The notes beneath the pieces were generated by a model. It searched no databases. It worked only from the letters and a program-made list of their open reading frames with translations, and had not been told where the DNA came from. Made by a program: the position numbers and the translations under genes. Positions 17,280 through 25,426 of a stretch of 64,000 nucleotides of DNA are shown here, one piece after another (the stretch's first letter is position 1; each line of letters opens with the position of its first letter). The stretch spans positions 186,001-250,000 of the forward strand of contig CAVTSA010000002.1 of the NCBI GenBank assembly GCA_963737225.1. The letters are read 5' to 3'. Origin of the DNA: CAVTSA01 sp963737225. GTDB lineage: Bacteria > Chloroflexota > Dormibacteria > Dormibacterales > Dormibacteraceae.

Positions 17280-17771
17280 CTACGCGGTGACTTCCTGGAG
17301 CCGGCCGGTGCTGACGTCGTAGACGAACCCCCGGGCGCGCGACGCGTCCACGTACGGGCTCTTCTGCAGCCGCCGCAGGGACTGGCGTACGTCGCCTTCC
17401 AGCTCTCCGAACGCCTCCAGCGCGAACGGCGGGCGCACCCCGGTCTCCTCTTCGACCTGGGCCTTCACCTCGTCGTCGTGAAAGGTGAGCATCCCGCAGC
17501 CGGTGTGGTGGATGAGGATGATCTCTTCCGTTCCCAGGAGGCGCTGCGAGATCAGCAGCGAGCGGATCGCGTCGTCCGACACCACCCCGCCCGCGTTCCG
17601 GATCACGTGGGCATCGCCCGGCGCCAGTCCCAGGATGCGATGGACGTCGAGTCGGGCGTCCATGCAGGCGAGGACGGCGAGCTTCCTGGCCGGTGGCAGC
17701 GGTAGCGAGCCCCACTCAAACGACGCCGCGTAGGTGGCGTTGGCGGCGAGGGCTTCGTCGGTGGCGGACAT
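17280..17771 (-). CDS. Beta-class carbonic anhydrase
   Basis: This 163 aa zinc enzyme interconverts CO2 and bicarbonate. Zinc ligands and the Asp-Arg dyad are in LACMDARLD (Cys, Asp, Arg), and HHTGCGM supplies the His and second Cys. The residues between, PGDAHVIRNAGGVV, are the conserved beta-CA core. The length matches the short actinobacterial type (Rv1284-like), which can be slow or specialised. ATG 17771 is chosen over the longer frame because AGGAGA lies 8 nt upstream. The gene stands alone between a hydrolase and an unrelated membrane protein. Confidence 0.93.
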   Translation of the reverse strand: MSATDEALAANATYAASFEWGSLPLPPARKLAVLACMDARLDVHRILGLAPGDAHVIRNAGGVVSDDAIRSLLISQRLLGTEEIILIHHTGCGMLTFHDDEVKAQVEEETGVRPPFALEAFGELEGDVRQSLRRLQKSPYVDASRARGFVYDVSTGRLQEVTA

Positions 17772-17847
17772 GCTGCGATCTCCTGTGGGGGCGGATCGAC
17801 GGGGAACGTCCACTCAGAACGACTTCCGCAGTCCTCGCATTCCTGCG

Positions 17848-19104
17848 TCAGCGTGTGCTGGCCGGCGTGCAGGTCCCACCAGGACGGATGACGGCTCCGC
17901 CCGCGGGAGCGAGGAGCTCGTCGAGCCAGTCGAAGGCCTCCCGGTGGAACGCGGTGCGCGCCCCGCTCTCGCAGTGTTCGCCGGCGCCGTCCGCCGCTTT
18001 GAACTCGACGAACCTCTTGTTCGGACAGGTCAGGGCGTCGAAGAGTTTGCGGGCGTCGACGCTCAAGGCATCGGCGTCGGTCGAGCAGACGAAGGTGGGG
18101 CAGCGGATTTCGTGCTCGATGCCCCGCAGGCTGTACTGCGGTGCGATCCGGAAGTAATCGAGAGGGTCGGTGAGACCGTGCACCTGCAGGTTGCGGCGCA
18201 GTGCCCAGCCCGCGGTCGGCTTCTTCATCACCGACCTGACCATCCGTTCCAGGAGGCCGAGCAAGAACGAGTTCCCGGCCGGCAGCTGCGCGGCCAGGAC
18301 CCGCGGCAGCCGGCGCGCGCTGGCGTCGAACAGATCGTAGGGTCCGCAGTCGGAGATGCACGCGGCGAGGCGGTGCTCCTTGGTCGCCGCCCGGGGGGCG
18401 AGGTAGCCTCCGAAGCTGAGGCCCATCAGTCCAACGCGAGCTGGGTCCACGCCGGGGAGTTCCAGGGCGAAGTCCACGACCGGCCTGATCACGTTCTCCC
18501 AGTCGGGACGGAAGGGCACGCCCTGCTCGATGACCATCGCGCCCTGCCCGGGTCCGTCGAAGGCGAGGACGTTGTAGCCGCGGGCCAGCGCGGCCGCACC
18601 GTTCGTGAAGTACAGCTCCTCCGCGCTCCCGTCGTATCCGTTGGTCAGGATCAGGGTCGGTCCGGGCACCGTCGCACCCGGCGGCCGGAAGAAGTAGCCG
18701 GGCAGGGCTTGGTCCAGGTACGGGATCTGGACGATCTCGGGCGGCGCTTCGAGCAGCGCCACACCGCGGCGGAAGCTTTCGACCTCGCGTCGGTGGGACT
18801 CCACCAGTCGCGTGTCGAGCGGGACGCCCATCGCGAACAGACCCGCGGTCCGGAAGTAGTTCGAAGCCCGGAAGAAGCTGCTGCGGGCACTCTCCCGGTG
18901 GCCGGCCGCCAGGCTCGCCTCCGCTTGCCCTTGCACCGCGGCGGCGGTGGCGGACCACTCCCGATACCAGGCCTCCAACCCGGTTCCGGGGATGCGACCC
19001 ACCGTCGCCAGGCATTCGCCGGCGTCGGCGGCTCCGTACGGGGCATAGCCGATCGCGCGCATGAGCTGCGCCTCGAAGAGCGGATCGCGAACCACTGCCG
19101 TCAT
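17848..19104 (-). CDS. Alpha/beta hydrolase (pseudooxynicotine-hydrolase / FrsA-like)
   Basis: This 418 aa serine hydrolase has an N-terminal helical region (about 1-140) before the alpha/beta core. Oxyanion-region strand TLILTNGYDGS is followed by nucleophile elbow GLMGLSFGGYLAPR (Ser), acid region FVCSTDADAL and catalytic His in GAGEHCESGA. This layout fits the large dipeptidyl-peptidase-like / 2,6-dihydroxy-pseudooxynicotine hydrolase group acting on C-C bonds or esters. The gene is divergent from a TetR regulator, and the 91 bp between them holds three operator-like motifs, so inducible expression is likely. The substrate is unknown and is probably the TetR ligand or a relative of it. Confidence 0.85.
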   Translation of the reverse strand: MTAVVRDPLFEAQLMRAIGYAPYGAADAGECLATVGRIPGTGLEAWYREWSATAAAVQGQAEASLAAGHRESARSSFFRASNYFRTAGLFAMGVPLDTRLVESHRREVESFRRGVALLEAPPEIVQIPYLDQALPGYFFRPPGATVPGPTLILTNGYDGSAEELYFTNGAAALARGYNVLAFDGPGQGAMVIEQGVPFRPDWENVIRPVVDFALELPGVDPARVGLMGLSFGGYLAPRAATKEHRLAACISDCGPYDLFDASARRLPRVLAAQLPAGNSFLLGLLERMVRSVMKKPTAGWALRRNLQVHGLTDPLDYFRIAPQYSLRGIEHEIRCPTFVCSTDADALSVDARKLFDALTCPNKRFVEFKAADGAGEHCESGARTAFHREAFDWLDELLAPAGGAVIRPGGTCTPASTR

Positions 19105-19127
19105 CGATGACCTCCTGCTCAGACTCT

Positions 19128-19183
19128 AAACGATCGTAAACTTACGACCGTATGACTATAGCACGTAAACTCACGAGCGTAAA
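19128..19183. promoter_or_regulatory. Triple operator for the divergent TetR/hydrolase pair
   Basis: Three copies of an ACGANCGT-centred palindrome lie in the 91 bp divergent region: AAACGATCGTAAA (19128-19140), TTACGACCGTATG (19142-19154) and TCACGAGCGTAAA (19171-19183). A TATGACTATAG stretch between the second and third could contain a -10 element. The arrangement suits a TetR repressor controlling itself and the hydrolase. Confidence 0.6.
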
Positions 19184-19195
19184 GTTGAGGAAGCG

Positions 19196-19837
19196 ATGAG
19201 CATGCCGGCCCGCACCCGCAACCCTCGTGGTGAAGGCGACCGCCTCCGCGACGAGGTCATCGAGGCCGCCATCGCGCTGCTCGACGAGACGAACGATCCG
19301 GGCGCCTTGACGCTGCGCGGCATCGCCCGACGCGCGGGCATCAGCGCCCCGTCGATCTACGCGCACTTCTCCGACCTTCCTCGCCTCGTGGAGGCCGCGC
19401 TCGCCCGCAGCTTCGACGAGCTGCGCGCCGTCGTCGCCGCCGCGATCGCGAGCGAGGCCGAGCCGGCTCGCGCCCTTGTCGCCGCGGGCCGGGCGTACGT
19501 CGAGTTCGGGTGGAAGCACCGGGCGCGCTACGGGCTCATGTTCAGCGCCACCGGCTACTCCCCGAACGCCTTCGAGTCGTTCGCCCTGGTCGAAGGGGCG
19601 ATTCGCAGGTGCGTGGAGGCGGGTGACAGCGAGAGCACCGACCCGCATCTGGACGCGTGGATCCTGTGGGCCGGGTTGCACGGCGTCGCCACCCTGGACA
19701 AGCCGGTGCGGACCGACTACCTGCGCCTGGGGCCCCTCGACCGCCCGGCCATGCTGGTGAGCCTCGTCCTGCGGCTGGCGCGGATTCCACCCCAGGGACG
19801 ACGTTTGTCTACGAACCCACCGCAAGCCGGCGAGTGA
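19196..19837 (+). CDS. TetR family transcriptional regulator
   Basis: This 213 aa repressor has the TetR N-terminal helix-turn-helix at about 18-65 (LTLRGIARRAGISAPSIYAHFSDLPRLVEAAL) and a helical ligand domain of the TetR_C/WHG type (FGWKHRARYGLMFSATGY). ATG 19196 is preceded by GAGGAAG. The last residues, about RRLSTNPPQAGE, are encoded by the left arm of a family-B repeat that overlaps the gene end, so the native C-terminus may have been altered by that element. It is divergent from the alpha/beta hydrolase and probably represses it. Confidence 0.88.
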   Translation: MSMPARTRNPRGEGDRLRDEVIEAAIALLDETNDPGALTLRGIARRAGISAPSIYAHFSDLPRLVEAALARSFDELRAVVAAAIASEAEPARALVAAGRAYVEFGWKHRARYGLMFSATGYSPNAFESFALVEGAIRRCVEAGDSESTDPHLDAWILWAGLHGVATLDKPVRTDYLRLGPLDRPAMLVSLVLRLARIPPQGRRLSTNPPQAGE

Positions 19838-19864
19838 GACGTGCTGCGGTAGGCAAAGGTCCCC
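19795..19864. repeat. Inverted-repeat element, family B, copy 2
   Basis: GGGACGACGTTTGTCTAC at the left and GTAGGCAAAGGTCCCC at the right form imperfect arms over about 70 bp. The left arm overlaps the last 14 codons of the TetR gene, and the element ends 35 bp before the GH2 start. Confidence 0.65.
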
Positions 19865-19898
19865 GGGGGATTGCCACTTCGTGCCAGGCTTGGTCGTG

Positions 19899-21710
19899 AT
19901 GGATCCGACCGAGGCCCTACCCCGTCCCGAGCATCCGCGTCCGCAGCTGATGCGCGATCGATGGCTCAACCTCAACGGCGAGTGGGAGTTCGAGATCGAC
20001 CAGGGCGACTCGGGCCTCGAGCGCGGCCTCCTCGGGCGGTCGCTGGCAGGCCGGATCCGGGTCCCCTTCGCCCCCGAGTCGGAGCTCTCCGGGATCGGAG
20101 ACCGGGACTTCCTCCTGGCGGTCTGGTACCGGCGCTCGTTCACGGTGCCGGCGGCATGGCCCGGCTCTGGCGTGACGCTGCGCTTCCAGGCTGTCGACTA
20201 CGACGCGACCGTGTGGTGCGACGGCGAGGAGGTGGTGCGGCATCGGGGCGGCGCGACCCCCTTCTCCTGCGACCTGGGCCCGCTCGCACCCGGCTCCGAG
20301 CACGTGCTGGTGGTCCGGGCCCGCGACGACCACCGGCCGCCGCAGCCCCGGGGCAAGCAGTCGCAACGCCTTGAGCCGTGGAGCGTCTTCTACCCGCGGA
20401 CCACCGGCATCTGGCAGACCGTCTGGTTGGAGTCGCTGCCGGGGACGTGGCTCGAGCGCCCGCGGTTCGTCCCCGACGTGCCGGCGGGGATGCTGAGGCT
20501 CGAGCAGCGCCTTGGCGGCCAGGCCGGCGATTACCGGGTGCGAGCCACCGTCTCCGACGCCGAGGGTGCCGTGGTCCGCGGCGAGGCGGCGGCCGGTTCC
20601 GGGTTCACCGCCCTCGTCGACCTGCCGCTGCCGGAGAACCGGCGCCGGCTCTGGTCGCCTGAGGACCCGCACCTCTACGACGTCGAGCTGGAGCTGCTGG
20701 ACGCGACGGGTCAGGTGGTCGACGGCGCTCGCTCGTACGCGGGCCTGCGCTCGGTGACCGCACGGGGACGGGCGATCGAGCTCAACGGCAGGCCACGCTT
20801 CCAGCGCCTGGTGCTCGATCAGGGCTACTACCCGGACGGCATTCTCACCGCCCCCTCGGACGCGGCGCTGCGGGCGGACATCGAGCTGGCGCAGGCGGCC
20901 GGGTTCAACGGGGCGCGCCTGCATCAGAAGGTGTTCGAAGAGCGCTTTCTCTACTGGGCCGACCGTCTCGGCTATCTCTGCTGGGGTGAGTTCGGGGACT
21001 GGGGCTGTTCCGGGTACGGGCCCGACGACTCACGGCAGCGGCCGGCCGCGGCGTGGATCACGCAGTGGCTGGAGGCCGTGGAGCGCGACTTCTCACACCC
21101 GGCGATCGTCGGCTGGTGCCCGCTGAACGAAACCGCTCAGCCGCTCCACGACCACATCACCGACCTCGACGACGTGACTCGCGGGATGTTTCTGGCCGCC
21201 AAGGCCGCCGACCGCACCCGCCCGGTCCTGGACGCCTCCGGCTACTCGCACCGCGTCCCCGAATCCGACGTCTGGGACTGCCACGACTACGAGCAGGATC
21301 CGGAACGGTTCCGGGCCCACCACGCGGGACTCCAGCACGGCGAGCCGTTCGCCAATCGCTTCGCCGGACGACCGATCTCGGTGCCTTACCGCGGCCAGCC
21401 GTTCTTCGTCAGCGAGTTCGGTGGGATCCGCTGGAGCCCGGCCGACACCGAGGGTGACAGCTCCTGGGGCTACGGCGAGGGCCCGACCACGGTGGCGGAG
21501 TTCTACGAGCGCTTCCGGGGCCTGTGCGATGCCCTGCTCGACAACCCCGCGATGTTCGGGTACTGCTACACGCAGCTCACCGACGTCTACCAGGAGCACA
21601 ACGGGCTCTACACGTTCGACCGGGAGCCCAAGTTCGACCTCGCCCGGCTGCGTGAGATCCAGCAGCGGGCGGCCGCGATCGAGGCCGGCGACGTCGATCG
21701 GATCCGGTAG
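19899..21710 (+). CDS. Glycoside hydrolase family 2 protein
   Basis: This 603 aa retaining glycosidase has an N-terminal jelly-roll (about 1-165, LNGEWEFEIDQGDSGL, RIRVPFAPESELSG), an immunoglobulin-like domain (about 165-275) and a TIM barrel. The acid/base Glu is in GWCPLNETAQ, the usual GH2 N-E pair, and the nucleophile Glu is in FFVSEFGGIRW. This length and the absence of C-terminal domains fit the beta-galactosidase/beta-glucuronidase/beta-mannosidase-like group, with specificity open. No signal peptide is seen, so it is probably cytosolic. It is convergent with a deacetylase/PLP operon, and the two may treat one carbohydrate source. ATG 19899 is preferred to GTG 19881. Confidence 0.88.
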   Translation: MDPTEALPRPEHPRPQLMRDRWLNLNGEWEFEIDQGDSGLERGLLGRSLAGRIRVPFAPESELSGIGDRDFLLAVWYRRSFTVPAAWPGSGVTLRFQAVDYDATVWCDGEEVVRHRGGATPFSCDLGPLAPGSEHVLVVRARDDHRPPQPRGKQSQRLEPWSVFYPRTTGIWQTVWLESLPGTWLERPRFVPDVPAGMLRLEQRLGGQAGDYRVRATVSDAEGAVVRGEAAAGSGFTALVDLPLPENRRRLWSPEDPHLYDVELELLDATGQVVDGARSYAGLRSVTARGRAIELNGRPRFQRLVLDQGYYPDGILTAPSDAALRADIELAQAAGFNGARLHQKVFEERFLYWADRLGYLCWGEFGDWGCSGYGPDDSRQRPAAAWITQWLEAVERDFSHPAIVGWCPLNETAQPLHDHITDLDDVTRGMFLAAKAADRTRPVLDASGYSHRVPESDVWDCHDYEQDPERFRAHHAGLQHGEPFANRFAGRPISVPYRGQPFFVSEFGGIRWSPADTEGDSSWGYGEGPTTVAEFYERFRGLCDALLDNPAMFGYCYTQLTDVYQEHNGLYTFDREPKFDLARLREIQQRAAAIEAGDVDRIR

Positions 21711-21711
21711 C

Positions 21712-21757
21712 GCCTCACCCCCACCCCGGCTGGCGATGCGCCCGGGGTGGGTGAGGC
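21712..21757. terminator. Bidirectional terminator-like hairpin
   Basis: GCCTCACCCCCACCCCGG (21712-21729) pairs with CCGGGGTGGGTGAGGC (21742-21757) with a two-base bulge. It occupies the gap between the convergent GH2 and RidA genes. Confidence 0.7.
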
Positions 21758-21760
21758 CCC

Positions 21761-22231
21761 TCAGCCGCGGATCGCCACGATCAGCTCGATCTCGACCGGC
21801 TGGTTGTTGGGCAGGTTGGAGGTGCCGATCGCGCTCCGGGCGTGCTGGCCCCGCTGAGCGCCGAACACCTCGACCATGAGATCGCTGAACCCGTGCATGA
21901 CCGCCGGCTGATCGTGGAAATCGGGGGCGCTGTTCACGAAGCCGAGCGCTTTGACGATGCGCTCCACCCGATCCAGGTCGCCGAGGTGGTCGCGGATGCT
22001 CCGCAACAGCTGGATCCCGGTCGCCCGAGCCGCCTGGTAAGCCTCTTCCGGACTCACCTCGGCGCCCACCCGGCCGCGGTACAGCAGCGTCCCGTCGTTG
22101 GCGCTCGGGCCGTGGCCGGAGACGAACAGCAGGTCGCCGTGCTGGACGGCGGGGACCAGCCCTTTCCCTCTCTCGAGCTTGGTCGGCAGCTCGATGCCGA
22201 GCGCCTGCAGCTTCGACTCGATGGCACCCAT
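21761..22231 (-). CDS. RidA family (YjgF/Rid) enamine/imine deaminase-like protein
   Basis: This 156 aa protein is a Rid protein of the longer YjgH/Atu1953-like kind. Characteristic stretches are LLFVSGHGPSANDGT, AARATGIQLLRSIRDHLGDLDRV and the C-terminal LPNNQPVEIELIVAIRG, where a classic RidA has the R105-x-P-x-VEIE motif and this one has N-x-P-VEIE. Rid proteins hydrolyse reactive enamines or imines released by PLP enzymes. It follows a PLP-dependent SelA-like gene by 64 bp in the same operon, which is a sensible pairing. ATG 22231 has AGGAGG with 7 nt spacing. ATG 22237 is too close to it. Confidence 0.85.
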   Translation of the reverse strand: MGAIESKLQALGIELPTKLERGKGLVPAVQHGDLLFVSGHGPSANDGTLLYRGRVGAEVSPEEAYQAARATGIQLLRSIRDHLGDLDRVERIVKALGFVNSAPDFHDQPAVMHGFSDLMVEVFGAQRGQHARSAIGTSNLPNNQPVEIELIVAIRG

Positions 22232-22295
22232 GATCATTCCTCCTGTGCGCAGGGCGAGCGGTCTCGCGGGACGTCGACGCGGCCTGCGGCTCGCT

Positions 22296-23414
22296 TCAGG
22301 CCTGCAGCATTCGCCGCAGGGCCGCCAGCACCAGCGCGTCCTGCCCCGGCCGCAGCGTCTGCGGGTTGAGCGCGATCGCGTCCGCCCCCAGGACGCCCAC
22401 CGCGATGCGCGGATCCCCTTCCCAGAGGGCGTCGACGAGCTGGTCGCGGCTCAGGGGGCAGGGCGGCGTGAGGTGGACGATCGCCCGCCCGTGCGGCTGG
22501 CCGGCCTCGCTCGGGAACCGGCGCTCGACGCTCACGCCGGGCAGCCCGTCGAGGCCCTCCACCCAGCCTTTGACGGTCTCCTCGTAGCCGGCCAGCACCC
22601 GCGCCTCGTCCTGCTCCAGCGCCCACTCCACCGCCGCCAGCAGGCCGACGATCTCCTCCTTGCCGACCTTGAGTGGCCGGCCGATCGCGTGGTTCGGGTT
22701 CCCGTTGGCGCGGCAGCCCTCGATGATCTCTGAGCGCCCGACGACCAGCCCGCTCGACTGCGGTCCGCACAAACCCTTGCCACCGCTCAGGATGGCGGCG
22801 TCCGCGCCCAGCTCGGCCGTGAAGTGCCAGAGGGTGGAGACGGGCGGAATCTGCGCCGCCGCGTCGACGATGACCGGGACGCCGCGCCGGTGCGCGACCT
22901 CGATCACCTGATCCACGGGCAAAGCGTCCGCCGCGAAGTGGGCGCCCGCGAAGAAGAGCACGCAGGCGGTGCGTTCCGAGATCGCTGCCTCCAGTGCGGG
23001 GGTGGTGCCCTCGATCTCCACGATGCGAGCCCCGGTCTGCCGGGCGGCGTAGTCATAGCCGTTGCGCTGGGATCGCTGGATCACCACCTCGTTCCGCGGC
23101 AATCCCGCGAGGTCCGGAAAGGCGGCGATGCGCTCGGGGTCGGTGCCGGCGATGCAGGCCGCGACCGCCAGCATGATCCCGCCGGCGGCGCCCGAAGAGA
23201 CGTAGGCGGCTTCGTTGCGCGTCAGCGACGCCAGGCGCTCGCCGGCGCGCCGCTGCAGGTCGGGGAGGTCCACGAACTGCTGCCCCGCAGCCACCATCGC
23301 GTCGAGGACGGGGGGAGGCATGAGCGATCCCCCGAGCCGGGTCAGCGTGGCCGCCGCGTTGACCACGGGACGGACCCCGAGATCCCGGTACCGGTCGCCG
23401 TCGACGGCCGTCAC
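22296..23414 (-). CDS. SelA-like PLP-dependent enzyme (glucosaminate ammonia-lyase / DgaE type)
   Basis: This 372 aa fold-type I PLP protein is related to selenocysteine synthase, but it is much shorter than bacterial SelA and lies in a carbohydrate context. It starts DLGVRPVVNAAATLTRLGGSLMPP. The PLP lysine is in ILSGGKGLCGPQSSGLV, preceded by VIVDAAAQIPP with the ring-stacking Asp. Relatives such as DgaE split D-glucosaminate-6-phosphate or act as aldolases/ammonia-lyases. GTG 23414 overlaps the upstream stop as GTGA. The RidA gene follows. I infer ammonia elimination from an amino-sugar acid. Substrate unproven. Confidence 0.75.
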   Translation of the reverse strand: MTAVDGDRYRDLGVRPVVNAAATLTRLGGSLMPPPVLDAMVAAGQQFVDLPDLQRRAGERLASLTRNEAAYVSSGAAGGIMLAVAACIAGTDPERIAAFPDLAGLPRNEVVIQRSQRNGYDYAARQTGARIVEIEGTTPALEAAISERTACVLFFAGAHFAADALPVDQVIEVAHRRGVPVIVDAAAQIPPVSTLWHFTAELGADAAILSGGKGLCGPQSSGLVVGRSEIIEGCRANGNPNHAIGRPLKVGKEEIVGLLAAVEWALEQDEARVLAGYEETVKGWVEGLDGLPGVSVERRFPSEAGQPHGRAIVHLTPPCPLSRDQLVDALWEGDPRIAVGVLGADAIALNPQTLRPGQDALVLAALRRMLQA

Positions 23415-24322
23415 GCCGGCTGCCTCAGGAACTGCGACATCGCCGGCACCCCCTGCCGTTCCGCCAGGAGGGCGTCGAGGCGATCGTGGTCGGTGCCCCC
23501 CTCGAAGGTGAGCTGGTAGCGCGTGACCGGCCCGCCCAGTCCGTCCAGCAGCGGGGCCAGGAACGAGGAGCCGCTCGCGGTTCCCTCGTCGCCGACGCTG
23601 ACGATCGTGTGCGCCCGCACGGCGGCCGCGTGATGCACCGGATCCACCAGCGCCAGCGAGCGGGCGACCGAGGGCCGCGCAGCGGGGTTGAGGCGAAGGT
23701 AGTCGTTGAGCTCTTCGATCGGGTACTCACCGGACAGCCCGGCCGCCTCCAGCGCGCGGTACAGGAGCGGCCCGGCGTAGGCCACGGTGGAGAAGCCCGG
23801 CCGGCGGGCCGCGGTGAGGAGCGCCAGGTCGTCGCCGGCGACCGCGACGCGTCCAGGGTCGACCTCGGGCCGGGCGAGCAGGAACTCGGCTCCTCGCAGG
23901 CAGTCGGCGACGATCGAACGGTAGATATAGGTCCCGGGATCCTCGATCCCGAGCGTGAGCAGGCCGGGATAGGGTGCCACGAAGGGACTGTCGGCCAGTC
24001 GCTGGCCGCGGTGCATCAGCGTGAGCACCACGTACCGCAGTCGGTCGTTGTGGTCGGGGACGTGATTGACGCTCCCGTATCGGGGAACCTCGAAGAGCGC
24101 GGGGAACGGACCCGTTCCGGCCGGCAGCGTCAGATAGCCGAAGAGCCGGTAGGGCCCGATCCCGGTGAGGCGCACCGCGAAAGCCCGGTAGTCGTCGCTC
24201 GACCGCTCCGGCAGCGGCTCCAGCACCGGCTGCGCCGGGATCAGGCGCAGCTCGTCGTCGACCGCTTCCCAGTACCCGTCGAACCCCTCTGGCCGCGCGC
24301 CGATCGGCCCCGGCGACGTCAT
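23411..24322 (-). CDS. Acetyl-xylan-esterase-like protein with lost catalytic serine
   Basis: This 303 aa alpha/beta-hydrolase is homologous to the upstream AXE1-type esterase: FDGYWEAVDDEL at the N-terminus, then GYLTLPAGTGPFPALFEVP and YRSIVADCLRGAEFLLARPEVDPGRVAVAG. Where the partner has the nucleophile elbow HGSSQGG, this protein has AGDDLAL, so the serine is replaced by Asp. An acid residue (VGDEGTASG) and a His (GGTDHDRLD) remain in place. It may be a pseudoenzyme or partner subunit of the upstream esterase. ATG 24322 overlaps the upstream stop by 4 nt (ATGA), so the two proteins are translationally coupled. Confidence 0.75.
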   Translation of the reverse strand: MTSPGPIGARPEGFDGYWEAVDDELRLIPAQPVLEPLPERSSDDYRAFAVRLTGIGPYRLFGYLTLPAGTGPFPALFEVPRYGSVNHVPDHNDRLRYVVLTLMHRGQRLADSPFVAPYPGLLTLGIEDPGTYIYRSIVADCLRGAEFLLARPEVDPGRVAVAGDDLALLTAARRPGFSTVAYAGPLLYRALEAAGLSGEYPIEELNDYLRLNPAARPSVARSLALVDPVHHAAAVRAHTIVSVGDEGTASGSSFLAPLLDGLGGPVTRYQLTFEGGTDHDRLDALLAERQGVPAMSQFLRQPA

Positions 24323-25290
24323 GCCGGCACCTCGCTGCGCTGGTCGGCGCCGGGGGCCAGGTGCAGGGCCAGGAATCGGTCGACCTCTCTCCCCACCCAG
24401 TGCGCCCCCGCGTCGTGCGCGCAGCGGGGGGTCGCGATCAGCTGTGTCGGACAGTGCATGGCACGGACCAGCGCGTAGCCCGTCTCGGGCGGGCAGACGT
24501 CGTCCGCCAGACCGATGTAAACCAGCATCGGCGCCTCGATCAGGGGCGCGAAGTTGATCACGTCGAAGTAGGCGAACGCGGCCTCCATCGCCGGCCTTTG
24601 GTCGGGATAGAGCCGCAGGTGCTCGGTGATCTCGTGATACGGGTACGACCGGGTGAGCGCCGCGGCGTCGAGGTACGCGCAGAGATAGGGAGCACCGGCG
24701 GCGCCGCACGCGATGACGTCCCGGCGGAGGGCGGCCAGCACGCAGGTGAGCGCACCACCCTGGCTCGATCCGTGCACGCCCAGCCGCCGGCGATCCACCT
24801 CGGGCCGGCTGAGCATGAAGTCGACGGCACGGCAGGCGTCGATGAAGAAGGCCCGGTACCCGTACGTGTTGCGGTCGACGCTGTTCTCGATCAGGAGGCC
24901 CGGATACCTGGCGTCGACCAGGCTCCGGGAGCGGACCTTCCCCCGCGGAGCGACGGCAAGCACGGCGTACCCGCGCCGGGCCCAGCTCTTCGGAATCACC
25001 GGATCGGAGATGTACCCGGGGACGACCAGGAGACCCGGATAGGGCGGGGGCGGGCCGGCGCTCTCGCGAGGGCGGCAGTACCAGCCGGAGATGCGGACCC
25101 CGTCCAGGCTCGTGTAGTGGATGTCGTAGACCTCCACCTCCGGCGTGGAGCGGAGCTCGTCGTAGTCGAGCGAGGGGTCGAGCGGGACACTCGCAACGCT
25201 CGACAGGAGCTCGGACCAGTAGTCGTCGAAATCGGGCGGCCGCGTGACCCGGACCTGGTAGTGCTCCGGATCTCTCTGCGTCGACGTCAC
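24319..25290 (-). CDS. Acetyl xylan esterase / cephalosporin-C deacetylase family (AXE1)
   Basis: This 323 aa serine esterase is of normal family length. FDDYWSELLSSVASVPLDP begins the AXE1 N-terminal region. The nucleophile elbow is GVHGSSQGGALTCV, the acid Asp in YIGLADDVCPPETGY and the His in TPRCAHDAGAHWV. The family removes O-acetyl groups from short xylo-oligosaccharides or related acetylated substrates in the cytosol. GTG 25290 follows AGGAGGAAGG. It is the first gene of the esterase, esterase-like, SelA-like, RidA operon, with a family-B repeat just upstream. Confidence 0.85.
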   Translation of the reverse strand: MTSTQRDPEHYQVRVTRPPDFDDYWSELLSSVASVPLDPSLDYDELRSTPEVEVYDIHYTSLDGVRISGWYCRPRESAGPPPPYPGLLVVPGYISDPVIPKSWARRGYAVLAVAPRGKVRSRSLVDARYPGLLIENSVDRNTYGYRAFFIDACRAVDFMLSRPEVDRRRLGVHGSSQGGALTCVLAALRRDVIACGAAGAPYLCAYLDAAALTRSYPYHEITEHLRLYPDQRPAMEAAFAYFDVINFAPLIEAPMLVYIGLADDVCPPETGYALVRAMHCPTQLIATPRCAHDAGAHWVGREVDRFLALHLAPGADQRSEVPA

Positions 25291-25356
25291 CAAGGCCCTT
25301 CCTCCTCCGCTGCTCGTTCGCCGGGACCCAACCAATATCGTCCGTTCGGCCGGATC

Positions 25357-25417
25357 GGGACGTTTGTGCACAGACGGACGCCAAAACGCCCAAAGACGCC
25401 GTTCGGTAAACGGCCCG
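25357..25417. repeat. Inverted-repeat element, family B, copy 3 (degenerate)
   Basis: The left arm GGGACGTTTGTGCACAGACG begins at 25357, and the right arm GGTAAACGGCCC (25405-25416) is diverged. The element lies just past the end of the hypothetical gene at 25427 in its transcription direction and upstream of the esterase operon. Confidence 0.55.
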
Positions 25418-25426
25418 GGTCTCCGG

